A DNA stretch of 64,000 bases from Pseudovibrio denitrificans JCM 12308 (GTDB lineage Bacteria > Pseudomonadota > Alphaproteobacteria > Rhizobiales > Stappiaceae), in the NCBI RefSeq assembly GCF_001310815.1, contig NZ_BAZK01000005.1, positions 274,611-338,610 of the forward strand, given 5' to 3'. Below, piece by piece: positions 54,855-64,000 of the stretch. Within the stretch, counting starts at the first letter, position 1; each line of letters opens with the position of its first letter. The notes below the pieces were generated by a model. It was given only the letters and a program-made list of their open reading frames with translations. It did no database searches and was not told the origin of the DNA. Both the position numbers and the translations under genes were made by a program.

Positions 54855-54889
54855 CACTTTCTTGTGGTTGTAGGAAAAACAAGAAAGTG
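54855..54889 (+). promoter_or_regulatory. Hairpin or operator immediately before the unknown gene at 54898
   Basis: Perfect 11-bp arms CACTTTCTTGT and ACAAGAAAGTG surround a 13-nt loop and end 8 nt before the ATG. The geometry equals that of the hairpin before the VOC gene at 44679-44713, though the sequences differ. Confidence 0.5.
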
Positions 54890-54897
54890 AAAACAAC

Positions 54898-55251
54898 ATG
54901 GCAGGTGTGACAATCATAAATAGGATGGATCAAGAGGGACTAATGCTTCATGCAAATGGACCATTGGCTCCGCTGCACAACCATAATGTTGGTCCAGATA
55001 TGGGCGTATTGCGGCTACTGAATCTGGAGCAGGACATTGGGAGTGTTTTCTTTAGGAACGAAATGTCAGAGTATCGCGTTGATTGCGTGCCGTTTCATCT
55101 TTTCGATGGGCGTTGGGGTTATGAAATTTTCCGCAGGCCGGTTGACGAGGATAACGAGCCATTTCAGCAGCTCGAGTTGGTAGGTTTTACAAATCAGCGG
55201 ATTGAGATCTCGGTTCGACAGGTAGACTTGGGAAATATCGTTCTTATTTAG
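54898..55251 (+). CDS. Unknown protein, 117 aa
   Basis: I do not recognise a family. The protein begins MAGVTIINRMDQEGLMLHAN and contains GPLAPLHNHNVGPDMGVLRL and VPFHLFDGRWGYEIFRRPVD, with a C-terminus rich in beta-type residues (ELVGFTNQRIEISVRQVDLG). There is no signal peptide or membrane segment. A perfect inverted repeat covers its leader and a terminator-like hairpin follows at 55289, so it is probably a real single-gene unit. It lies in the accessory stretch beside nnr and the kinase cassette. Confidence 0.6.
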   Translation: MAGVTIINRMDQEGLMLHANGPLAPLHNHNVGPDMGVLRLLNLEQDIGSVFFRNEMSEYRVDCVPFHLFDGRWGYEIFRRPVDEDNEPFQQLELVGFTNQRIEISVRQVDLGNIVLI

Positions 55252-55288
55252 CACTTATGACGTTGTGTACCCATATTTCCATGACGTG

Positions 55289-55317
55289 AAAAGGGTAGCT
55301 CTTGAGGCGCCCTTTTT
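55289..55317 (+). terminator. Terminator after the unknown gene
   Basis: AAAAGGG pairs with CCCTTTT, the loop containing a possible inner GC stem, followed by a T-run. Confidence 0.6.
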
Positions 55318-55517
55318 ACCGCTCCCTGCCCAAGGGATAGGTTGTCTTCCTGAGATATCTGGTGGGAATCATCAATTTTTGTGATAATTAATCTGCAAAA
55401 GATGATGCGTATCATTTAGTGAAGCAAGCAATGCGATAGGCATGCGAGAAAGGGGTGGGGATTGCACGTGGAGCGTGTGGTTGTGCCCGCCTCCGGATGA
55501 TTACGACGGATATTTAC

Positions 55518-55877
55518 ATGAGCAAGACGACACAGCACTCTGCAGCCCTACGCCAGATTATCGAGGCGCTGACACCGTTCAAAGACCATGATGCCAAGAT
55601 GCAGGTCTCAACGGTTCTGACATTGCTCGAGATCGCGGCCCATCAGGAGGAGGGGGTGAAGATCCATCCTCTCAGCCTGCAAAAGAAGATTGGCTACCAG
55701 TCCGGCACCGCAACCCGAAACATCTATTATTGGTGTGAGGGGCATAAGGATGTGCGCGGCGGACATAACTATGCCCGTGTTGAGGCAGATAAGACGGATG
55801 GTCGCCGCCGGGAGCTGTATCTGACAGACAAAGGCGCGGCTTTTATGCAGCGTGTGCTGACGCCACTTTGCGAATGA
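55518..55877 (+). CDS. Small winged-helix (MarR-like) protein
   Basis: A 119-aa protein; I use ATG 55518 (MSKTTQHSAALRQIIEALTP) rather than the longer frame from 55455. The order of segments fits a winged helix: MQVSTVLTLLEIAAHQEEGV, IHPLSLQKKIGYQSGTATRN as recognition helix, and a wing with RVEADKTDGRRRELYLTDKG. The DGRRRELYLTDKG part is the typical MarR-type wing followed by a dimer helix. No recognisable ligand or target. It probably is a regulator gained with this accessory stretch; phage-type origin is possible but not shown. Confidence 0.7.
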   Translation: MSKTTQHSAALRQIIEALTPFKDHDAKMQVSTVLTLLEIAAHQEEGVKIHPLSLQKKIGYQSGTATRNIYYWCEGHKDVRGGHNYARVEADKTDGRRRELYLTDKGAAFMQRVLTPLCE

Positions 55878-56123
55878 TGGCTGTCAGCTGCTGAATGAAC
55901 GTGTCAGGAGCTAAAAAAGAAAAACAGCGTGCGAGCTATCTCTTTCGCAGGAAATGGGTTTCAGGCCTGTGTGAAACAGGCAGGGCCCTATGAGAAATGA
56001 GCCCCAGATAGGCGTAATGCACAGTTTCATAGGTAGAAATGGCGTGGAAAACCGAGAACTGGGCATAAACAGCGCATTAGGTGGTTGACTTCTCTCGGGT
56101 TCCCATTTAGCTACCCCTCCAAC

Positions 56124-56206
56124 GCGGCTGTGGCGAAATTGGTAGACGCACCAGATTTAGGTTCTGGCGGGAGACCGTGGGGGTTCGAGTCCCTCCAGCC
56201 GCACCA
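56124..56206 (+). tRNA. tRNA-Leu (UAG)
   Basis: Acceptor GCGGCTG pairs with CAGCCGC, the anticodon stem CCAGA/TCTGG encloses TTTAGGT (anticodon TAG). A long variable arm (GGCGGGAGACCGT) marks a class II tRNA, the T arm has GGTTCGAGTCC, and CCA is encoded. Confidence 0.97.
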
Positions 56207-56440
56207 TATCCCCGGTGATACGGTGCATAGATAAACGACCGTAGCTTATCGGAAACGGAAAAGTTGAGGGCGTTGTCGAAGTTCGGTTTATGCTCACCTT
56301 TTCGCCAGGCGGATAAGAGCTGAGGGGATAGCCCTTCAAGCGCAAACTCTTCCTTCGAAATTGGTGATTGTTTTCCGTACTGGGGCAAACCATTTTGGTT
56401 TGTCGTTACACGTCCTAAATCAAGGACGAAGCAAAGACCA

Positions 56441-57787
56441 ATGCAGGTATCAGAAACCCTGGCCGAGGGCCTAAAGCGCGAACTCAAAGTCGTTATCCCG
56501 GCGACGGATCTGGCGACCCGCCTCGATGCATATCTGGACGACATGAAGTCCAAGGTTAACATCAACGGCTTCCGTCCGGGTAAAGTTCCAGTTTCTCACC
56601 TTAAGAAGATCCATGGCCGTCAGGCAATGGCAGAGCTGATCGGTAACCTGATCAACGAAACCACTGCTAAGACCATTGAAGAGCGCAAAGAAAAGCCAGC
56701 TCTTCAGCCAGAAATCGATCTTCCTGAAGACGATGCTGAAAAAGTTCTGGCAGGTGAAGCAGATCTCGCTTTCACCATGACTTACGAAGTTCTGCCTGAG
56801 TTTGAACTGGTAGATTTCGCAAAGATCGAACTTGAGCGCCCAATCGTTGAAATCGCTGACGAAGAAGTCGACGAGCAGGTTAAGCAGATCGCAGAATCCA
56901 ACCGTCCATTTGAAGCGCGCGAAGAAGGCGCTGCTGCTGAAGACGGTGACCGTGTAACCATGCACTACCTTGGTAAGCTTGACGGCGAGCCATTTGACGG
57001 TGGTGAAGACGAAAACGGTCAGCTGGTTCTGGGTTCTGGTCAGTTCATTCCAGGCTTTGAAGAGCAGATCGTTGGCATGAAAATCGGTGACAAAAAAGTC
57101 ATCGACGTGACCTTCCCTGAAGAATACGGCGCAGCAAACCTTGCTGGTCGCGCAGTAACCTTCGACATCGACGTTAAGGGCATTGAAGCTCCAGGCGAAG
57201 TTTCCATTGATGATGAAATGGCAACCAAGCTGGGTCTTGAGTCCCTGGACAAGCTGAAAGAAATCGTTCGCGGCCAGATCGAAAGCCAGTTCGGTGCAGC
57301 TACCCGTCAGAAAGTGAAGCGCGCGCTTCTCGACAAGCTGGACGAAGAGTACTCCTTCGAGCTGCCTGAAAAACTTCTGGAAACAGAATTTGAAGGCGTC
57401 TGGAAGCAGGTTGAAGCTGACATGCAGCAGTCCGGTAAGACCTTCGAAGACGAAGAAACTACTGAAGACGAAGCTAAAGCTGAATACCGCAAGATCTCTG
57501 AGCGTCGCGTACGCCTCGGTCTGGTTCTTTCTGAAGTTGGTGAGCAGAACAAAGTTCAGGTTACCGACGAAGAAGTTCAGAAAGCTCTGTTCGACCGCGT
57601 TCGTCAGTTCCCAGGTCAGGAACAGCAGGTGTTCGAATTCTACAAGAACAACGAACAGGCTCTCGCTTCCCTGCGTGCCCCAATCTACGAAGAGAAGGTT
57701 GTGGACTACATTCTGGAACTCGCGAAAGTTACCGACAAAGTCGTGTCCAAAGAAGAGCTGCTGGCTCAGGACGAAGACGAAGCTTAA
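56441..57787 (+). CDS. tig: Trigger factor
   Basis: A ribosome-bound chaperone and prolyl isomerase, 448 aa. The ribosome-binding loop GFRPGKVPVSHLKKIHG is complete. The FKBP-type domain lies at about residues 165-250 (GDRVTMHYLGKLDGEPFDGG, IPGFEEQIVGMKIGDKKVID). The C-terminal helical arms and an acidic tail (LLAQDEDEA) follow. Codon use is strongly biased as in highly expressed genes. Order tig-clpP-clpX-lon-hupB is conserved in bacteria. A double hairpin with U-tract follows. Confidence 0.97.
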   Translation: MQVSETLAEGLKRELKVVIPATDLATRLDAYLDDMKSKVNINGFRPGKVPVSHLKKIHGRQAMAELIGNLINETTAKTIEERKEKPALQPEIDLPEDDAEKVLAGEADLAFTMTYEVLPEFELVDFAKIELERPIVEIADEEVDEQVKQIAESNRPFEAREEGAAAEDGDRVTMHYLGKLDGEPFDGGEDENGQLVLGSGQFIPGFEEQIVGMKIGDKKVIDVTFPEEYGAANLAGRAVTFDIDVKGIEAPGEVSIDDEMATKLGLESLDKLKEIVRGQIESQFGAATRQKVKRALLDKLDEEYSFELPEKLLETEFEGVWKQVEADMQQSGKTFEDEETTEDEAKAEYRKISERRVRLGLVLSEVGEQNKVQVTDEEVQKALFDRVRQFPGQEQQVFEFYKNNEQALASLRAPIYEEKVVDYILELAKVTDKVVSKEELLAQDEDEA

Positions 57788-57846
57788 TTCTCGAAATTTT
57801 CCGAGAATTACGGAGAGGGGGCCTTGTGCCCCCTTTTTCTTTTTTG
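57786..57846 (+). terminator. Double hairpin terminator after tig
   Basis: A first perfect stem AATTCTCG/CGAGAATT (57786-57809) is followed by AGGGGGC/GCCCCCT (57816-57834) and TTTTTCTTTTTT. Confidence 0.85.
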
Positions 57847-58134
57847 AGATCTTGAAATTTGAGGTGGAAAGCCGAAATATCTAAAGCCGTCTTAAGTGCA
57901 TAGGGCTAATGTGGCCTTTAAGCTCCCTTATAATTGGGATAAGACTATCAGGCCTTATGGAAACACTCCATAAACCTTGTGGCTTTACCTTTTGGCAAGT
58001 GCCTTTAAGACAAGGGCGACATCCCGTGGGTGGGCATGTTGCTTTTTTCGACATAAGTTTCTTGCAGGCTTGCCGGGATACCGGATAAGTTACCGAGCTT
58101 AATAAGCTTTCTGCATATTTAAAATGGATGACGC
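57847..58134. other. Gap between tig and clpP
   Basis: About 290 bases with no gene. It should carry the clpP promoter, but I see no convincing -35/-10 pair or heat-shock box. Confidence 0.4.
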
Positions 58135-58770
58135 ATGACCGATCCTGTTGAGTATTTTACGAACAGCCTGGTGCCGATGGTTGTAGAACAAACCAACCGG
58201 GGTGAGCGGGCCTATGACATCTTCTCAAGGTTGCTCAAGGAACGCATTATCTTCCTGACCGGTCCTGTGGAAGATACAATGGCGACGCTGGTCTGTTCCC
58301 AGTTGCTTTATCTGGAAGCGGAAAACCCGAACAAAGAGATTGCGCTTTATATCAATTCCCCGGGTGGCGTTGTCACTAGTGGTCTTGCTATTTATGACAC
58401 TATGCAGTTTATCCGCCCGAAGATTTCAACTCTTTGTATCGGTCAGGCTGCAAGCATGGGTTCTTTGCTTCTGGCTGCTGGTGAAAAGGGTATGCGCTTT
58501 TCTCTGCCAAACAGCCGGGTCATGGTTCACCAGCCTTCCGGTGGTTTCCGCGGGCAGGCGGCAGACATTATGCTGCATGCACAGGAAATTCTGAAGCTGA
58601 AGCGTCGCCTCAATGAGATTTACGTTTCTCACACAGGTCAGACTCTTGAAGCTGTTGAAGAAGCGCTTGAGCGTGATAACTTTATGAGTGCAGATGCGGC
58701 GAAAGAGTTCGGTCTGATTGATAACGTTATTGAAAATCGCGAGAGCCTGAACGTTATCGAGCCAGCTTAA
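58135..58770 (+). CDS. clpP: ATP-dependent Clp protease proteolytic subunit
   Basis: The serine peptidase barrel that works with ClpX and ClpA. It is 211 aa. The catalytic serine is in [19 protein letters not shown], the histidine in [18 protein letters not shown], and the aspartate follows in the [19 protein letters not shown] region. The N-terminal loop region [20 protein letters not shown] is normal. clpX follows after a 257-nt gap and is likely in the same regulatory unit. Confidence 0.98.
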   Translation: MTDPVEYFTNSLVPMVVEQTNRGERAYDIFSRLLKERIIFLTGPVEDTMATLVCSQLLYLEAENPNKEIALYINSPGGVVTSGLAIYDTMQFIRPKISTLCIGQAASMGSLLLAAGEKGMRFSLPNSRVMVHQPSGGFRGQAADIMLHAQEILKLKRRLNEIYVSHTGQTLEAVEEALERDNFMSADAAKEFGLIDNVIENRESLNVIEPA

Positions 58771-59027
58771 AGCCGGTTTTTAAAAGTAACTCGCGCGCAA
58801 GTTTTTTTAACAGGGAATGAACTTTGCGTGCGGGGCTTAAAGGAATGTTGATTATTGCGAGCCAAATATCGCATAAGAGAATGGCTATTAGTGATTTCCA
58901 AAGCTTCCCTCTGGAAGCGGAACACAAAACGCGATAAGTCAGTAGAACGTCGAGGCGAATATTTCGCTGTCGAGTTAAGAATTCTAACAGGGGCTGCGTC
59001 CCCTGAAACGATGCGGGGTTATATCTC

Positions 59028-60293
59028 ATGAGCAAAGCCAGCGGCAGCGACAGCAAGAATACGCTTTACTGCTCGTTTTGCGGAAAAAGCCAGCATGAGG
59101 TCCGTAAGCTGATTGCGGGTCCGACCGTGTTCATCTGTGATGAATGCGTCGAACTCTGCATGGACATTATTCGCGAAGAAAACAAATCTTCGCTGGTGAA
59201 GTCTCGTGATGGGATCCCGACACCTCAGGAAATTCGTGGCGTTCTGGATGATTACGTGATTGGTCAGGGTCGAGCCAAAAAGGTTCTGTCCGTAGCGGTG
59301 CACAACCACTACAAGCGCCTGAATCACGCGTCCAAGAACAACGACGTTGAACTTGCAAAGTCCAACATCCTGCTGGTTGGTCCTACCGGGTGTGGTAAAA
59401 CCCACCTGGCACAAACGCTCGCCCGAATTCTGGATGTTCCGTTTACAATGGCTGACGCAACCACGCTGACTGAAGCGGGTTACGTTGGTGAAGACGTTGA
59501 AAATATTATTCTGAAGCTTCTTCAGGCCGCTGACTACAATGTTGAGCGCGCACAGCGTGGTATTGTCTACATCGATGAGGTGGACAAGATTACGCGTAAA
59601 GCAGAGAACCCATCCATCACCCGCGATGTTTCCGGTGAAGGTGTTCAGCAGGCACTGCTGAAGATCATGGAAGGTACTGTTGCTTCTGTGCCTCCGCAGG
59701 GTGGTCGTAAGCACCCACAGCAGGAGTTCCTGCAGGTGGACACCACGAACATTCTGTTCATCTGTGGTGGTGCGTTTGCTGGTCTGGACAAGATCATTTC
59801 TGACCGTGGTCGTTCCACCTCTATCGGTTTTGCCGCGTCCGTCATGGCGCCGGAAGATCGTAAGACTGGTGAGCTGTTTGCGGAGCTGGAGCCAGAAGAT
59901 CTGCTCAAGTTCGGTCTTATCCCGGAATTTGTCGGTCGCTTGCCTGTGATCGCAACTCTGGAAGATCTGGACGAAGATGCGCTGGTTTCAATTCTGCGTG
60001 AGCCTAAGAACGCATTGGTTGCTCAGTATCAGCGTCTCTTCGAGATGGAAAATGTTGAGCTGACCTTCCACGAAGATGCTCTGAAGGCCATTGCCCGCAA
60101 AGCGATTGAACGTAAGACCGGTGCACGTGGTCTGCGCTCCATCCTTGAGGCGATCCTTCTGGAGACCATGTATGAGCTTCCTGGACTGAAGGGCGTCAAG
60201 GAAGTTGTTATTTCTGCTGAAGTCGTCGACGGCGAAGCACGTCCTTTGTACATCTATGAGGACCGTGCGGAGAATTCAGCCACCAGCGCATAA
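59028..60293 (+). CDS. clpX: ATP-dependent Clp protease ATP-binding subunit ClpX
   Basis: The AAA+ unfoldase for ClpP, 421 aa. The N-terminal zinc domain shows [14 protein letters not shown] and [10 protein letters not shown]. Walker A is [15 protein letters not shown], Walker B is [11 protein letters not shown], and the substrate pore loop GYVGEDVE is present. The ClpP-contacting loop (IGF) is in [13 protein letters not shown] stem with T-tract follows. Confidence 0.98.
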   Translation: MSKASGSDSKNTLYCSFCGKSQHEVRKLIAGPTVFICDECVELCMDIIREENKSSLVKSRDGIPTPQEIRGVLDDYVIGQGRAKKVLSVAVHNHYKRLNHASKNNDVELAKSNILLVGPTGCGKTHLAQTLARILDVPFTMADATTLTEAGYVGEDVENIILKLLQAADYNVERAQRGIVYIDEVDKITRKAENPSITRDVSGEGVQQALLKIMEGTVASVPPQGGRKHPQQEFLQVDTTNILFICGGAFAGLDKIISDRGRSTSIGFAASVMAPEDRKTGELFAELEPEDLLKFGLIPEFVGRLPVIATLEDLDEDALVSILREPKNALVAQYQRLFEMENVELTFHEDALKAIARKAIERKTGARGLRSILEAILLETMYELPGLKGVKEVVISAEVVDGEARPLYIYEDRAENSATSA

Positions 60294-60345
60294 GCTAGGT
60301 GATTGAAGAGCCATTTGGCGTCGCTCGCAGGTATTGAGTTTAATT

Positions 60346-60384
60346 TGGGCGGTAACTTGAGAAAAAAGTGCCGCCCATTTTTTG
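60346..60384 (+). terminator. Intrinsic terminator after clpX
   Basis: TGGGCGG/CCGCCCA with an inner ACTT/AAGT pairing is followed by TTTTTT. Confidence 0.8.
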
Positions 60385-60753
60385 TCTCATGCGTCTAGCA
60401 TGATGCGGTGAATGAGTGTTCTGCGTAAACGGCGGATCAGGCCAGAAAGGATAGCATTCCGGCTTAAGGATGAGGATGGTCAGGCGGTGTTATGCGCTCC
60501 TTCCAACAGGAAAAAAGCTTATAATATCAACAGATCGCTGAAAGACTTAAGAGGGGAGTGCTTGACACTTGGGGGCGGTGTCTCCACGTAATAGGTCTAG
60601 TTCGCAGCTTGGCGAGTTTGTTCGTGCCCGTTCCGGGGCGAGGAGGTTCGGCCTTTACAAAAATTCTTCGAATGGCCTTGTGGTCCGAGTTGATTTTTAT
60701 GTTGCGCTTTTTCGTGGCTTTCGTTGGAAAGCCGCATTTTGAAAGGAATAGAG
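60385..60753 (+). promoter_or_regulatory. lon upstream region with a possible promoter at 60561-60592
   Basis: About 370 bases without a gene. CTTGACA (60561-60567) could be a -35 element; downstream CTCCACGTAATA gives only a weak -10. The CTTGAC start would also fit a heat-shock (sigma-32) promoter, which lon often has, but the -10 is not convincing. Confidence 0.35.
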
Positions 60754-63183
60754 ATGGCTGACAATGAAATGCGCCCGGTAGAAGAAACGGAAAGCTCGGT
60801 ATTTCCAGTTCTCCCACTGCGCAACATCGTCGTATTCCCTCATATGATCGTGCCGCTGTTTGTAGGGCGCGAGAAATCGATCCGTGCTCTGGAAGAGGTT
60901 ATGAACTCTGACAAGCAGATCCTGCTTGCCACCCAGATGAACGAGGCGGATGACGATCCGGATACTGACCAGATTTATAAGGTCGGTACTCTTGCAACAG
61001 TTTTGCAGCTGCTGAAGCTGCCTGATAATACCGTAAAGGTTCTGGTTGAAGGTGGTGCACGTGCCGAAATCGGCGGGTTCACCGATCGCGAAGACCTTTA
61101 TGAAGCGGAAGCTGTCATTCTCGATGAGACTGGTGGTGACGAGGTTGAGGTTGAAGCGCTTGGCCGTTCAGTGATTTCCGAGTTTGAAAACTACGTGAAG
61201 CTGAACAAAAAAGTGTCTCCTGAGGTTCTCGGCGCCGTTAACCAGATTGACGACTTCTCGAAACTTGCTGACACCATTGCATCCCACCTTGCTGTGAAGA
61301 TCCAGGACAAGCAGGAGCTGCTTGGCACTGTGGCGGTCACAGAGCGCCTTGAGAAGGTGCTGGGCATGATGGAGAGTGAAATCTCCGTTCTGCAGGTGGA
61401 AAAGCGCATCCGCTCCCGCGTGAAGCGCCAGATGGAGAAAACCCAGCGCGAGTACTATCTGAATGAGCAGATGAAGGCCATTCAGAAAGAGCTTGGCGAT
61501 GGTGAAGATGGCCGTGACGAACTTGCTGAGCTGGAAGAGCGCGTTGAAAAGACGAAGCTGTCCAAGGAAGCTCGCGAGAAGGCAAATGCTGAGCTGAAGA
61601 AGCTCAAGCAGATGAGCCCAATGTCTGCGGAAGCAACCGTTGTTCGCAACTACCTTGACTGGCTGATCGGCATTCCTTGGGGCAAGAAGTCCAAAGTGAA
61701 GCACGATCTGACGCTGGCTGAGAAGGTGCTGGACACCGATCACTACGGCCTTGAGAAGGTCAAGGAGCGCATTGTCGAGTATCTGGCAGTGCAGAAGCGC
61801 GCGAACAAGCTGCGCGGTCCTATCCTGTGTCTCGTTGGCCCTCCAGGCGTTGGTAAAACCTCTCTGGGTAAATCCATTGCGAAGGCAACTGGTCGTGAAT
61901 TCGTGCGTATGTCCCTTGGCGGCGTGCGTGATGAGGCTGAGATCCGCGGTCACCGCCGCACTTACATCGGCTCCATGCCGGGTAAGGTGATCCAGTCCAT
62001 GAAGAAAGCGAAGAAGTCCAACCCGCTCTTCCTGCTCGATGAGATCGACAAGATGGGCATGGACTTCCGTGGCGATCCATCTTCCGCTCTGCTTGAGGTT
62101 CTTGACCCAGAGCAGAACGGCAGCTTCATGGATCACTACCTTGAAGTGGAATACGATCTGTCTGACGTCATGTTCGTGACCACCGCCAATACGCTGAACA
62201 TTCCTGGCCCACTGATGGACCGTATGGAAATCATCCGTATTGCTGGTTACACCGAAGACGAGAAGATCGAGATCTGCCGTCGCCACTTGCTGCCTAAGGC
62301 TGTGAAGAACCACGGTCTGAAGGATGGTGAGTTTGAAGTGTCCGATGGCGCTTTGCAGAAGACCATTCGTCTTTACACCCGTGAAGCCGGTGTGCGTAAC
62401 CTTGAGCGTGAGATGAACACTCTGGCGCGTAAGGCTGTGAAAGACATTCTGACCTCCGACAAGAAGTCCATTTCTGTTGATGAGGACATTGTTGAGGAAT
62501 ACCTCGGTGTTCCACGCTTCCGCTTCGGTCAGGTTGAAGACGAAGATCAGGTTGGTGTTGTCACCGGTCTGGCATGGACCGAGGTTGGCGGTGAGCTGCT
62601 GACCATTGAAGGTGTCATGATGCCAGGTAAGGGCAAGATGACCGTAACCGGCAACCTGCGTGATGTGATGAAAGAGTCCATCTCCGCAGCTGCGTCTTAC
62701 GTTCGTTCCCGCTCTGAAGACTTCGGCATTGAGCCACCACTGTTTGACAAGCGTGAGCTGCATGTTCACGTGCCAGAAGGGGCTACTCCTAAGGATGGTC
62801 CATCTGCAGGTATCGCCATGGCGACCACCGTCATTTCTGTGATGACAGGTATTCCGGTTCGTCGTGATGTGGCGATGACAGGCGAGATCACACTGCGTGG
62901 TCGCGTGCTGCCGATCGGTGGTCTGAAAGAGAAGCTTCTGGCAGCTCTGCGCGGCGGCATTAAGAAGGTTCTGATCCCTGCGGACAACGCGAAGGATCTG
63001 GCTGACATTCCTGACAATGTGAAGAATGAATTGGAAATTATTCCAGTCGCTCGCATGGACGAAGTCCTTGAACATGCTCTTGTTCGTATGCCTGAGGCCA
63101 TCGAATGGAGCGAAGAGGAAGATAAGTCCAGCTCAGAAGCATTGGTCAAAGATGACAAGGGTTCAGGGGTCGTTGCCCACTAA
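60754..63183 (+). CDS. lon: ATP-dependent protease Lon
   Basis: An AAA+ serine protease that degrades damaged and regulatory proteins. I use ATG 60754 (MADNEMRPVEETESSVFPVL), 7 nt after AAAGGA; an in-frame ATG at 60724 adds ten residues. The N-terminal substrate domain reads PLRNIVVFPHMIVPLFVGRE. Walker A is GPPGVGKTSLGKSIA and Walker B is FLLDEIDKMG. The protease domain has the catalytic Ser in KDGPSAGIAMATTVIS and Lys in GGLKEKLLAALRGGIK. The C-terminus has an extra charged tail (WSEEEDKSSSEALVKDDKGS). It is 809 aa. Confidence 0.98.
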   Translation: MADNEMRPVEETESSVFPVLPLRNIVVFPHMIVPLFVGREKSIRALEEVMNSDKQILLATQMNEADDDPDTDQIYKVGTLATVLQLLKLPDNTVKVLVEGGARAEIGGFTDREDLYEAEAVILDETGGDEVEVEALGRSVISEFENYVKLNKKVSPEVLGAVNQIDDFSKLADTIASHLAVKIQDKQELLGTVAVTERLEKVLGMMESEISVLQVEKRIRSRVKRQMEKTQREYYLNEQMKAIQKELGDGEDGRDELAELEERVEKTKLSKEAREKANAELKKLKQMSPMSAEATVVRNYLDWLIGIPWGKKSKVKHDLTLAEKVLDTDHYGLEKVKERIVEYLAVQKRANKLRGPILCLVGPPGVGKTSLGKSIAKATGREFVRMSLGGVRDEAEIRGHRRTYIGSMPGKVIQSMKKAKKSNPLFLLDEIDKMGMDFRGDPSSALLEVLDPEQNGSFMDHYLEVEYDLSDVMFVTTANTLNIPGPLMDRMEIIRIAGYTEDEKIEICRRHLLPKAVKNHGLKDGEFEVSDGALQKTIRLYTREAGVRNLEREMNTLARKAVKDILTSDKKSISVDEDIVEEYLGVPRFRFGQVEDEDQVGVVTGLAWTEVGGELLTIEGVMMPGKGKMTVTGNLRDVMKESISAAASYVRSRSEDFGIEPPLFDKRELHVHVPEGATPKDGPSAGIAMATTVISVMTGIPVRRDVAMTGEITLRGRVLPIGGLKEKLLAALRGGIKKVLIPADNAKDLADIPDNVKNELEIIPVARMDEVLEHALVRMPEAIEWSEEEDKSSSEALVKDDKGSGVVAH

Positions 63184-63210
63184 ACCAGAGCGTCAGGTTG
63201 TGGATACAAA

Positions 63211-63239
63211 AGCCTCGGACAAGTTCCGAGGCTTTTTTT
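63211..63239 (+). terminator. Intrinsic terminator after lon
   Basis: A perfect AGCCTCGGA/TCCGAGGCT stem with a CAAGT loop is followed by a run of seven T. Confidence 0.9.
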
Positions 63240-63374
63240 GGTTGATACTACACAGGAAATGGCCGTTTTCTGCGGTTTGCGGCTTGATTTGAACGCATTT
63301 TCGCACGAATGTCCGATTCAGGAGTGCAGCGCGAATCTAAAGCATTCCCCACGTTATTTTAGAAAGGGACTGTC

Positions 63375-63650
63375 ATGAACAAGAATGATCTGATCGGGGC
63401 CGTTGCAGAAAAAACTGGCTTGACCAAAGCACAGGCAGGCGAAGCAGTAGAAGCATCTTTCGAGGCAATCACTGAAACCCTGAAGAGCGGCGATGAAGTT
63501 CGGATCATCGGATTTGGCAACTTTTCCGTTTCCGCTCGTGCGGCAACTGAAGGCCGTAATCCACGCACAGGCGAAACCATTCAGATTCCGGCTTCCAAGA
63601 CGCCGAAATTTAAAGCTGGTAAAGGCCTGAAGGACGCGGTCAACGCCTAA
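63375..63650 (+). CDS. hupB: DNA-binding protein HU
   Basis: A small nucleoid protein of 91 aa that bends DNA as a dimer. AAAGGGA precedes the ATG. MNKNDLIGAVAEKTGLTKAQ is the typical N-terminus, GFGNFSVSARAATEGRNPRT is the beta-arm base, and IPASKTPKFKAGKGLKDAVN is the C-terminus. It follows lon, as in most proteobacteria. Confidence 0.97.
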   Translation: MNKNDLIGAVAEKTGLTKAQAGEAVEASFEAITETLKSGDEVRIIGFGNFSVSARAATEGRNPRTGETIQIPASKTPKFKAGKGLKDAVNA

Positions 63651-63677
63651 TTGGGCTTGTTCGTTTTGGGTTGAAAA

Positions 63678-63716
63678 GTCCCTGTTGCTCATTGGAGTGG
63701 CAGGGGCTTTTTTTAT
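63678..63716 (+). terminator. Terminator after hupB
   Basis: AGTCCCTG pairs imperfectly with CAGGGGCT, and a run of seven T follows. Confidence 0.75.
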
Positions 63717-63907
63717 GCGTGGATTTCAGGTGGGCCTCCGATTTTTAGCTGTGCAGACAAGCCTTTGTTTAATCAGGTAATTCACAGGATCGGTGGCTGG
63801 CTCAAGTTTTTTGCTGGTAATGTCGTTTTTTTCAATTTCAGGACTTGCCAAGGGTAGGGAGGGCGGCTAAATAGCTCCCCACGCCACACGGCGTACCACC
63901 CAAGCGG

Positions 63908-63983
<76 letters not shown>

Positions 63984-64000
63984 TTCCTCTTTACAGGAGG

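Noticed and set aside
61168..63075. Reverse-strand open frame of 635 codons opposite lon
   Set aside because: Antisense shadow of lon; His/Asn/Gln-rich text typical of reversed Asp/Glu/Val codons, and no ribosome site.

Overview
The window looks like chromosomal DNA of a marine alphaproteobacterium, most like Pseudovibrio or a close relative (Stappiaceae/Rhodobacteraceae group). This rests on gene order and protein style, not on a database search. Typical alphaproteobacterial neighbourhoods are present: pcm-tolC-popZ-valS, accB-accC-aat next to a DUF2155 gene, rne/amiC/mrcA/prfB, bcp-(YhdP/AsmA-like)-tyrS, glnB-glnA, and tig-clpP-clpX-lon-hupB-tRNA-Val. The aerobic (CobN-type) cobalamin pathway also fits. 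Layout: 1-6.6 kb holds late cobalamin genes (cobN 3' part, cobO, cobQ forward; cobD and cobC reverse). 6.6-9.9 kb is a short accessory stretch beside tRNA-Cys with an AlkB alkane hydroxylase, a PD-(D/E)XK-like protein and a PhyH-type dioxygenase. 10-26.5 kb carries envelope and translation housekeeping genes (PCMT, TolC, PopZ, ValS, an MscS channel, DUF2155, Aat, AccC, AccB, DsbA-like, M48 peptidase, aminotransferase). 26.5-44.1 kb has RNase E, AmiC, PBP1A, RF2 with its programmed frameshift, an M23 peptidase, DUF455, Bcp, a YhdP/AsmA-like giant, a methyltransferase and TyrS. 44.3-46.6 kb is small accessory genes with conspicuous inverted repeats. 46.7-48.8 kb is glnBA with a clear sigma-54 promoter. 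49-55.9 kb is the most unusual part. 56.1 kb to the end is the trigger factor/Clp/Lon/HU proteostasis block with tRNA-Leu and tRNA-Val. The most exciting locus is 49.5-53.05 kb, reverse strand: a CesT-type type III secretion chaperone followed by two tandem YpkA/NleH-like eukaryotic-type protein kinases. The second kinase carries five near-identical ~33-residue acidic repeats, each opening with R-F-T-V or R-F-T-I. This looks like a host-directed effector cassette set between nitrogen-regulation genes. The RFx[V/I] core equals the docking motif read by eukaryotic SPAK/OSR1 kinases, which suggests, but does not prove, host mimicry. Other signals not explained by genes are a dispersed ~10-bp-periodic AACGCA repeat present three times (twice inside coding sequence), two hairpins of identical geometry (11-bp arms, 13-nt loop) placed directly before start codons, and an unidentified short reverse-strand transcription unit at about 44.7-45.1 kb. 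At least ten genes, including essential ones (rne, mrcA), are broken by single-base shifts. Where the missing base can be inferred it is often one G or C of a short run, so these are most likely sequence or assembly errors and I annotate the genes as single CDSs spanning the shift. All coordinates come from reading the sequence; family calls rest on recognisable motifs, and no searches were run.
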